Source: Chryseobacterium sp. IHB B 17019 (lineage in GTDB: Bacteria; Bacteroidota; Bacteroidia; Flavobacteriales; Weeksellaceae). From it: a stretch of 64,000 nucleotides of DNA. Under the pieces are notes generated by a model, which saw only the letters and a list, made by a program, of their open reading frames with translations, made no database searches and was not told the origin of the DNA. Numbering within the stretch: the stretch's first letter is position 1; every line of letters begins with the position of its first letter. Shown here in pieces: positions 8,814-15,950 of the stretch. The DNA is taken from positions 2,976,001 to 3,040,000 of the forward strand of contig NZ_CP013293.1 in NCBI RefSeq assembly GCF_001456155.1, given 5' to 3'. Position numbers and translations under genes: made by a program.

Positions 8814-11800
8814 ATGAAAAGATTTCTACTCAGCTTAGTATTAGTTTTTTTAACGATTAATACTCTCTTTGCCCAAAGGGACACAGAACATTGGTTTGCA
8901 CCGATGATGTCCCGCGCTGGAATGACCTCACACGCCCAAGCGATATATTTCTCTACAGATTCTACAACACCGTTTCCTGTAGAAATTTATAACAACAATA
9001 TTTTAATTGGTACCGTTACAATTTCCAAAAGCAATCCTCAGGTATTTAATTTACTTGCAACTACTCCGCCTCCGGGGCTCCCAGCTTCGGCGAACCTTGT
9101 AGCTACCACACAATCTGATCTTTTTACACCTATTACAAAAGGTATTTATACAAAAGCAACCAAACCTTATTATGCCAATCTTAGGCTTTCAATTACCAGC
9201 CACGGCGAGATTTTGGTATCTAAAGGAAAAGCAGGTATCGGTAAGAAGTTTTATGCTGCGGCTGCACCTATTACTGATCCTGGAAATACTCTTTATAATT
9301 TCACAACAGGGATCTTAGCAACTGAGAATAATACAGTCGTAACAGTGTCTGGATATTCTTCTTCGGTTGTTTTTTCTAACGGAAACACTGGTGCCACAAC
9401 TCCATCAATGTCTTTTACATTGAATAAGGGGCAGTCTTACATTATTGAAGGACGTGGAACCCAGGCAGGAAACCAATCCGGTTTTATTGGTGCCAAAATT
9501 GAATCAGACAAGCCCGTTTCTGTAACGAACGGTAACTTTAACGGTCAATTTGCATGGGGACCTGTAGGTGGAAGTTCGGATATTATTATGGATCAATCTG
9601 TACCCGTAGACAGGCTTGGAAATGAGTTTGTTTTGGTAAAAGGAAATGGTAATATCACCGCCCAGATGGAAGATGCTTTGATTATTGCAACTGAAAACAA
9701 CACAGAGGTACAAATCAATGGCGGCCCGGTAGTGGCAACCCTTAACGAAGGACAATTCTATAGAGTAAATGGCCCGAATAACACAACTCCGGCCAATAAT
9801 GTCAACTATATCGATCAGGGTAACGGACATTATAATATGTACATTAAAACCAGTAAAAATGTATATGTTTATCAGCTTCTTGCAGGTCTTTCGACAAGTA
9901 TTGCAACACTGGGATACAACTATATCCCGCCTTTGAACTGTTTCTTACCAAGAAAAATCGATGAAATAGCATTAATTAATGATCTAAACGGGAGTTTGAG
10001 TCCCGATATTAAATTAAATATTTTAACAGAAGCAGGAGCTGCAGTTAGCTATAGTGTTGGTGCCGGACCGGTAACTACTCCTACTGCGGCACAGGGGCCT
10101 TATCCTGTTACCGGAACCACAGCTTGGGTATCTTATTCCATTCCTGGATTATCTGGAAATGTAACTGTAAACTCTACAAAAGCCGTAACAGCCGGTATTG
10201 CCGGAGGTAGTGGTGCTGTAGGATATGGTGGATATTTTGCAGGATTCTCCTCAATTCCGGTTATTGCAAAACAATCGGGAGATTGTGTACCTGGAATTGT
10301 ATTGGAAGTGGACGACAGCTTTGAAACCTATCAATGGTTCCTAAATGGTGTTGCCATTTCGGGAGCTACACTGGCTACTTATACACCAACACAGGCAGGA
10401 AACTATACGGTAAAAGTAACAATGGGAACATGTCCTCCTGTTACAACACCAGTCTATAAAGTATTCTCATGTATCAGAAATACAACAGCCAACTTAAATG
10501 CTTGTGCAACTAAAGTAATCACTCCTACATTCTCGTTCACTACGAGCCAGGTTCCGGTAGCTAGTACAGTAACTATTCTTACGTACCCTACTCACGGAAC
10601 AGCTACACTGAACACATCAACAGGACAAATTACTTATATTCCAAACCCTGGATATCTTGGAGCGGATCAAATCGTTTATCAGTTCTGCGGTAACGCTACT
10701 GAATTCATTGACTGCGAACATGTAACTTTAAACTTAAATGTTGTTCCTTTCATCTTACAAGATGTTACGATTAAGGCCTGTCAGTATGACGGAAAAGGAT
10801 TCTTTGATCTTACAACAGCTCCAGTTACATTACTCAATCCTGTAGTTAAGAAATTCTACCCTACACTGGCAGATCTGAATGCAGGAACCAATATGATTAC
10901 AAATCCTACAAATTATCTTTCTGCAGCAGGCGCTGTTTATGTATTGGTAACAACAAGTGAAGGATGTACCGGAAGTGCAAAAATCACATTAGAATTCCTT
11001 CCTACACCGGTTGTAAACGAAGCTACATTAAGCGAATGCTTCCTTGAAAATGATGAAGCAAGAGCTAAATTTAATTTAACAATTGCAGTGGTTTCATCAG
11101 AAACCCCAATCACTAAAAAGTATTATCCTACATTCGTGGATGCAAGCAACGGAACTAATGAAATTCTTATTGCTAATGAATATATTTCAGGAAATGGTGC
11201 TGCTTACGTAAGAGTATACAACAGCCAGGGATGTTATGCCATTGCTAAGGTTAACTTAAAAGTGATTCCGCCTAAGAGATCCCCTCTTTTAGTAGATAAA
11301 ACAATTTGTATCGACGCAAGAACAAATCTTGACGCAGGTCCAGGTTATGCATCTTACGAATGGAATACTGGAGCCACCACTCAGGTTTTACCGGGTGCTA
11401 CTGTGGGTGAGTATTGGGTAATTCTTGAAGACAACGGATGTTTTGTGAAGCAGTTTGTAAGCGTTAAAAAAGCTACAGACCCTGTAATTACAGAACTTGA
11501 AATTTCCAACAATACGGTAACAGTACATGTATCGGGTGGAAAAGGACCTTATCAGTATGCGGTGGATTCACCTACAAACTGGCAGGATTCTAATGTATTC
11601 ACAGGTCTTTCCAGAGGTCAGCATACATTCTATGTGAGAGATGCTTATAACTGTACACCAATCTCAGTAGAAATTACAGTACCGAACCTTATCAATACAA
11701 TTACACCAAACGGAGACAACAAGAACGACTTTATCGATTACAGCGAGTTGGCTTATAAAGACAATCTCTCTTTCGTAATCTATGACAGATATGGTAACAA

Positions 11801-11966
11801 GATCTTCACTGGTGATAAATTCAACAACTACAAATGGGACGGTAAACATTATGATAAAAAATTAGTAACCGGAACATATTGGTATCATATCAATTGGAAT
11901 GAACCAAATAAAGCAAAAACTCCAATTAAATACACTGGTTGGATTTTGGTAAAAAACATAGACTAA
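8814..11966 (+). CDS. Array gene 2: secreted IgGFc-binding-like protein with T9SS type B sorting domain
   Basis: 1050 aa. The signal peptide ends in NTLFAQ and the mature protein starts RDTEHWFAPM. The layout is that of the array, but with a proline-rich insert near residue 82 (TPPPGLPASA) and two ~85-residue beta-repeats (KACQYDGKGFFDLT and SECFLENDEARAKFNLT), where genes 4-6 have one and genes 1 and 7 have three. It then has an Ig-like module at LDAGPGY (~838), a SprB-like module and the type B domain from NLINTITPNGDN (~958) to LVKNID. Most array copies end in KNRE instead. It is predicted to be anchored on the cell surface, and a strong terminator follows. The partner or ligand cannot be told from sequence. 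Confidence 0.85.
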   Translation: MKRFLLSLVLVFLTINTLFAQRDTEHWFAPMMSRAGMTSHAQAIYFSTDSTTPFPVEIYNNNILIGTVTISKSNPQVFNLLATTPPPGLPASANLVATTQSDLFTPITKGIYTKATKPYYANLRLSITSHGEILVSKGKAGIGKKFYAAAAPITDPGNTLYNFTTGILATENNTVVTVSGYSSSVVFSNGNTGATTPSMSFTLNKGQSYIIEGRGTQAGNQSGFIGAKIESDKPVSVTNGNFNGQFAWGPVGGSSDIIMDQSVPVDRLGNEFVLVKGNGNITAQMEDALIIATENNTEVQINGGPVVATLNEGQFYRVNGPNNTTPANNVNYIDQGNGHYNMYIKTSKNVYVYQLLAGLSTSIATLGYNYIPPLNCFLPRKIDEIALINDLNGSLSPDIKLNILTEAGAAVSYSVGAGPVTTPTAAQGPYPVTGTTAWVSYSIPGLSGNVTVNSTKAVTAGIAGGSGAVGYGGYFAGFSSIPVIAKQSGDCVPGIVLEVDDSFETYQWFLNGVAISGATLATYTPTQAGNYTVKVTMGTCPPVTTPVYKVFSCIRNTTANLNACATKVITPTFSFTTSQVPVASTVTILTYPTHGTATLNTSTGQITYIPNPGYLGADQIVYQFCGNATEFIDCEHVTLNLNVVPFILQDVTIKACQYDGKGFFDLTTAPVTLLNPVVKKFYPTLADLNAGTNMITNPTNYLSAAGAVYVLVTTSEGCTGSAKITLEFLPTPVVNEATLSECFLENDEARAKFNLTIAVVSSETPITKKYYPTFVDASNGTNEILIANEYISGNGAAYVRVYNSQGCYAIAKVNLKVIPPKRSPLLVDKTICIDARTNLDAGPGYASYEWNTGATTQVLPGATVGEYWVILEDNGCFVKQFVSVKKATDPVITELEISNNTVTVHVSGGKGPYQYAVDSPTNWQDSNVFTGLSRGQHTFYVRDAYNCTPISVEITVPNLINTITPNGDNKNDFIDYSELAYKDNLSFVIYDRYGNKIFTGDKFNNYKWDGKHYDKKLVTGTYWYHINWNEPNKAKTPIKYTGWILVKNID

Positions 11967-11986
11967 AATTTATATTATAAATTTTG

Positions 11987-12014
11987 AACCACGCTTTAAT
12001 AGCGTGGTTTTTTT
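11987..12014 (+). terminator. Terminator after array gene 2
   Basis: The stem AACCACGCT / AGCGTGGTT with a 5-nt loop is followed by a run of T. Confidence 0.85.
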
Positions 12015-12032
12015 GTGCCGTTTTCGCAAAGG

Positions 12033-12127
12033 TTAAACATTAAATCAATAGAAATGTATTAATTAAAACAATAAAAAGAGAGAAAAATAATATTTCAAAC
12101 AAAATAAATTAAAATTATTATGATATA
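12033..12127 (+). repeat. Upstream repeat, copy A (before the remnant gene)
   Basis: This AT-rich segment, with the core AAAAAGAGAGAAAAATAA, is clearly related along its length to 12770-12860, which lies before array gene 4. Both sit at the same place relative to an array promoter, so they are duplicated upstream regions rather than mobile DNA. Confidence 0.6.
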
Positions 12128-12231
12128 ATCTTAGTTTTATATATAATTTTATCAACTGTAAATAAAATAACCAATTTAATTAATTTATTGATAATAAAAA
12201 CATAAATACATTGAGATATTAAAAAATATTC

Positions 12232-12239
12232 TATTTTTG
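12232..12239 (+). promoter_or_regulatory. -7 box, remnant array gene
   Basis: TATTTTTG matches TAnnTTTG, 21 bp before the remnant's ATG. The promoter looks intact, so a short truncated transcript is possible. Confidence 0.5.
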
Positions 12240-12260
12240 CGCATTCTAACACACTATGCT

Positions 12261-12705
12261 ATGAAAAGATGTTTACTCTCTTTTGTATTACTATTTCTAA
12301 CAATTAATACAGTCTTTGCCCAGAAAGATACAGAACATTGGTTTGCACCGTATTTCGATTCTACCCTGACCGGTTTTGGCCGATATGTACATGCTCTTTA
12401 CCTCTCTACAGACTCCACAACTCCGTTTGATGTAAACATTTACAATAACAATGTTGTCATCGGAACAGTGACTATCAGCAAAGGAAATCCACAATCTTTT
12501 ACTGTAGATGCAGCTTTTATCAGGACTGATGATAAATGGAACACTTTAAAACCAATCAATTTAGGAATTTATACGAAGGGAGATAAACCTTACCTTGCTT
12601 CATTAAGGGTAGCACAATTGGTTTGATATAAGCTGGAATGAGCCCAACCGTAAGCAAACCGCAGTAAAGTATTCCGGATGGATTCTGGTGAAAAACAGAG
12701 AATAA
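12261..12705 (+). pseudogene. Internally deleted array gene (remnant copy 3)
   Basis: The ATG at 12261 begins a normal array signal peptide (MKRCLLSFVLLFLTINTVFA) and about 118 residues of the N-terminal region (KDTEHWFAPYFDS...). At 12617 the sequence jumps into the last ~30 codons of an array gene and continues to the TAA at 12703-12705. The join is out of frame and makes a TGA at 12624-12626. From 12617 to 12728 the DNA is identical to 15724-15835, the end of gene 4. The shared ATTGG at the join suggests deletion or recombination at microhomology. At most a 121-residue secreted fragment without a sorting domain could be made. About 2.4 kb of coding sequence is missing relative to gene 4. 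Confidence 0.9.
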
Positions 12706-12726
12706 TCTTTAAAATATAAATATTTT

Positions 12727-12756
12727 AATCATGATTTTTAATCGTGGTTTTTTTAT
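12727..12756 (+). terminator. Terminator after the remnant gene
   Basis: A hairpin AATCATGAT / ATCGTGGTT with G-T pairs, followed by T7. It is a diverged form of the terminator after gene 4. Confidence 0.7.
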
Positions 12757-12769
12757 TTTATCTAGCAAA

Positions 12770-12860
12770 TTTAACATAATCAAAAGGAATTTATCAATTA
12801 AATCAACAAAAAGAGAGAAAAATAACATTTCAAAGAAGGCAAATTTAAATTATTATCATA
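12770..12860 (+). repeat. Upstream repeat, copy B (before array gene 4)
   Basis: Related to 12033-12127, sharing AAAAAGAGAGAAAAATAA and flanking AT-rich blocks. It shows that promoter region and gene were duplicated as one unit. Confidence 0.6.
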
Positions 12861-12943
12861 TACTTTTTATTTTACGTAATAAATTATAAATTATTTAATA
12901 TATAGTTTGATTAATTGATTTATTGTTAATAATAACAAAAATA

Positions 12944-12959
12944 TTTTGATATATCAAAA
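12944..12959. promoter_or_regulatory. 16-bp perfect palindrome upstream of the gene 4 promoter
   Basis: TTTTGATATATCAAAA is a perfect palindrome ending 7 bp before the -7 box of gene 4, where a regulator could block polymerase. The corresponding place before the remnant is only imperfectly symmetric. Chance occurrence in AT-rich DNA is possible. Confidence 0.3.
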
Positions 12960-12966
12960 ATTATTA

Positions 12967-12974
12967 TATTTTTG
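12967..12974 (+). promoter_or_regulatory. -7 box, array gene 4
   Basis: TATTTTTG matches TAnnTTTG, 18 bp before the ATG at 12993. A TTG within it opens the frame earlier but would sit in the promoter. Confidence 0.55.
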
Positions 12975-12992
12975 TTATTCCAACACAATGCT

Positions 12993-15812
12993 ATGAAAAA
13001 ATATTTACTTTCTTTTGTTTTGATATTTCTATCAATCAATACAATCTTTGCTCAAAAAGATACAGAACACTGGTTTGCGCCGTATTTCGATTCATCGTTT
13101 AATACCAATTTTGTCCCAGCACTTTATTTTTCAACAGATTCTACGACTCCGTTTGATGTAAACATTTATAGTAGCAATGTTGTCATCGGAACAGTAACTA
13201 TAAGTAAAGGCAACCCGCAATCTTTTACTCTAAACACAAATACCATTAAAACAAATGATGAACAGAATGCATCAACACCCCTAAATTTAGGAATTTACAC
13301 ACAAGGTGGAAAACCTTATTTTGCATCCTTAAGGATAGCCGAAGTGGCTCATGGAGAAATCATTACTTCGAAAGGGAGAGCGGGTATCGGGAAAAAATTC
13401 TATGCCGCTGCAGCACCCAATCCCATCAGTTCGTCTGTACTGAATTTCACAACAGGTATTTTAGCCACGGAAGACAATACTACGGTTACAATTTCAGGAT
13501 ATAACCCAAATTGCAAATTTATCAATATCCCTTCTCCTACTCCAGTACAAATTATTTTTACATTAAATAAAGGGCAATCTTATGTTATAGCTGGGAGATC
13601 GGCAGACGCTGCCGCTAACAGTAATGGATTTATAGGAGCTAAAATTGAAGCAAACAAACCCATATCTGTTACAAACGGTAATTCTCTCGGATATTATGCT
13701 AATACTAGTTTTTTACTAGGAGCGGATCTAATTATGGATCAATCCGTACCTACAGAATATTTAGGAAACGAATTTGCTATGGTAAAAAGTCTGTCTACGA
13801 GTAATGATAATATGGAAGGCGGAATCATTATTGGTACAGAAAATAACACTGAAATATATTTAAATGACGGAACAACTCCGGTAGCAACCATTGACGAAGG
13901 AGAATATTACAGGATTCTACAAAATGAATACAAAAACCAGGGAGGCGGACATTTCAATATGTTCATCAGGACAACTAAAAATACTTACCTGTATCAGCTT
14001 ATAGGAGTTGGCCCTGGAAATTATACAGGGGGCTATAATTATATCCCACCATTAAACTGTTTTCTACCAAGAAAGATTGATGAAATAGGCAAGATTAATG
14101 AAATGCCCGGCATTACTACTGTACCCATTGATTTAAAACTTAACATCTTAACAGAAGCCGGAGCCACAGTTACCGTAAATGGAGTGACACCTACTCCGGC
14201 TCAAGGACCTTATCCGCTGACAGGGAATGCACAATGGGTAACATACGGAATCACAGGAATCACAGGAAATGTAACGATTACCTCCACCAAAGCGGTAACC
14301 GCAGGGGTAAACGGAGGCTACGCTACAGCAGGTTATGGAGGATACTTTGCAGGTTTTTCTAAAGTTCCGATTATTACAAAACAAGGAAACTGTATTCCCG
14401 GAGTGACATTGTCTGTAGAAGACAGCTATGACACCTATCAATGGCAACTCAATGGAACTCCGATTCCCGGAGCAAACTCCTACGCCTATACACCGACAGT
14501 TGCGGGAAATTATACCGTAAAAATCACAGTAGGATCATGTCCTGCCGTAACAACAGCCGTTTACAAAGTATACACCTGTCTTTATCAGTCTACACAAGCA
14601 CTGACTGTTTGTGAAGGATTTAAAGCCATCATTCCGGAATTTACAAACTCTACACAGTCTTATGTACCGAGTACGGTAACCATTGTAACTCCTCCCACAA
14701 ACGGATCTGTGACTATTGATCCCAATGGTGTGATTGGTTATCTAGCCAACCCGGGGTTTACGGGGACTGACATAATTGTATACAAATTCTGCGGCAACGA
14801 TCCCGAATTTATTGATTGTGAAGAGGTAACTTTAACATTAACGGTCTCTGAAAATCCTATTGTAAACGATGCAACGCTAAGATCCTGCGCCCTGGAATCT
14901 AATCCTGCAAAAGCCTTATTTGATTTAACAACAGCTCCGGTTACAACACAAACAGGAATCACCAAGAAATACTATCCATCGCTTACTGATGCACAAAACG
15001 GAACCAACGAAATTCTAAACCCTACAAATTATATAGCACCAAACGGTGTGGTTTACATTAAAGTAACCAACGCAAACGGATGCTTTAAAATTGCCCAGGT
15101 TACCCTTATCGTACTTCCACAAGTATATTCCACCACATTAAATGATAAAATTATCTGTATTGAAGACACCACTACCCTGGATGCCGGTCCCGGCTTTACT
15201 TCATATACATGGAGCACCGGAGCTACTACCCAGACCATCAACAGTGTTGGCGTAGGAAGCTATTGGGTAGACCTGAAAACAGGAAGCTGCGTGGTAAGAC
15301 AAAATGTAAAAGTTTATCCATCGGAGCAGCCGGTAATTTCAAATATTGATATTACAAATAATACAGTCACAGTACATGTTATCGGTGGAACTGCCCCGTA
15401 TCAGTATTCTATAGACAATATCAATTGGCAGACCAGCAATATATTTACGAATGTTACAAGAGGTAATGCAAAAATTTATGTAAAAGATGCTTATGATTGT
15501 GAACCTATTGATATCGAAATTACAATTCCTGATCTCATCAATACCATCACTCCCAATGGAGACGGCATCAATGATGTGATTGATTATTCAGCATTATCCC
15601 ACAAACCGAATTTTGTATTTAATATTTATGACAGATACGGAACAAAAATGCATCAGGGAAACAAAGACAACAACTACAAGTGGAACGGTGCAGTAGCCGG
15701 TCACAAAGTACCAACGGGAACATATTGGTTTGATATAAGCTGGAATGAGCCCAACCGTAAGCAAACCGCAGTAAAGTATTCCGGATGGATTCTGGTGAAA
15801 AACAGAGAATAA
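12993..15812 (+). CDS. Array gene 4: secreted IgGFc-binding-like protein with T9SS type B sorting domain
   Basis: 939 aa from the ATG that starts the signal peptide (MKKYLLSFVLIFLSINTIFA). It has the compact layout shared with genes 5 and 6: IgGFc-binding-like region to ~465, an Ig-like module (YQWQLNGTPIPGANS), a cadherin-like stretch, one ~85-residue beta-repeat, an Ig-like module at LDAGPGF (~727), a SprB-like module and a type B domain from DLINTITPNGDG (~845) to LVKNRE. Bases 14596-14692 are identical to 17551-17647 in gene 5 although the flanks differ by roughly a fifth. Its last codons and 3' flank are identical to the remnant upstream. Both fit recent recombination. It is predicted to be surface-attached; the ligand is unknown. 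Confidence 0.85.
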   Translation: MKKYLLSFVLIFLSINTIFAQKDTEHWFAPYFDSSFNTNFVPALYFSTDSTTPFDVNIYSSNVVIGTVTISKGNPQSFTLNTNTIKTNDEQNASTPLNLGIYTQGGKPYFASLRIAEVAHGEIITSKGRAGIGKKFYAAAAPNPISSSVLNFTTGILATEDNTTVTISGYNPNCKFINIPSPTPVQIIFTLNKGQSYVIAGRSADAAANSNGFIGAKIEANKPISVTNGNSLGYYANTSFLLGADLIMDQSVPTEYLGNEFAMVKSLSTSNDNMEGGIIIGTENNTEIYLNDGTTPVATIDEGEYYRILQNEYKNQGGGHFNMFIRTTKNTYLYQLIGVGPGNYTGGYNYIPPLNCFLPRKIDEIGKINEMPGITTVPIDLKLNILTEAGATVTVNGVTPTPAQGPYPLTGNAQWVTYGITGITGNVTITSTKAVTAGVNGGYATAGYGGYFAGFSKVPIITKQGNCIPGVTLSVEDSYDTYQWQLNGTPIPGANSYAYTPTVAGNYTVKITVGSCPAVTTAVYKVYTCLYQSTQALTVCEGFKAIIPEFTNSTQSYVPSTVTIVTPPTNGSVTIDPNGVIGYLANPGFTGTDIIVYKFCGNDPEFIDCEEVTLTLTVSENPIVNDATLRSCALESNPAKALFDLTTAPVTTQTGITKKYYPSLTDAQNGTNEILNPTNYIAPNGVVYIKVTNANGCFKIAQVTLIVLPQVYSTTLNDKIICIEDTTTLDAGPGFTSYTWSTGATTQTINSVGVGSYWVDLKTGSCVVRQNVKVYPSEQPVISNIDITNNTVTVHVIGGTAPYQYSIDNINWQTSNIFTNVTRGNAKIYVKDAYDCEPIDIEITIPDLINTITPNGDGINDVIDYSALSHKPNFVFNIYDRYGTKMHQGNKDNNYKWNGAVAGHKVPTGTYWFDISWNEPNRKQTAVKYSGWILVKNRE

Positions 15813-15833
15813 TCTTTAAAATATAAATATTTT

Positions 15834-15864
15834 AACCATGATTTTTAAAAATTATGGTTTTTTT
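15834..15864 (+). terminator. Terminator after array gene 4
   Basis: A near-perfect inverted repeat (AACCATGATTTTT / AAAAATTATGGTT, one mismatch) followed by TTTTTT. Confidence 0.8.
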
Positions 15865-15920
15865 ATTGCTTAAAAAGCACATTTTAAGTAGAATGTAAAG
15901 AAACCTTAATAGAAATTTTC

Positions 15921-15928
15921 TATTTTTG
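15921..15928 (+). promoter_or_regulatory. -7 box, array gene 5
   Basis: TATTTTTG matches TAnnTTTG, 22 bp before the ATG. The leader CAGTAATCCTAATTCC resembles that of gene 2. Confidence 0.55.
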
Positions 15929-15950
15929 CAGTAATCCTAATTCCATATTT

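Noticed and set aside
12237..12626. The short open frame with an array-type signal peptide as a real 121-residue secreted gene
   Set aside because: Its stop lies 7 bases after a join into the last codons of an array gene, in the wrong frame; it is a deleted copy, annotated as a pseudogene.
12900..12992. An invertible promoter controlling array gene 4
   Set aside because: Phase-variable promoters of Bacteroides lie between inverted repeats about 100-200 bp apart; only a single compact palindrome is present here.
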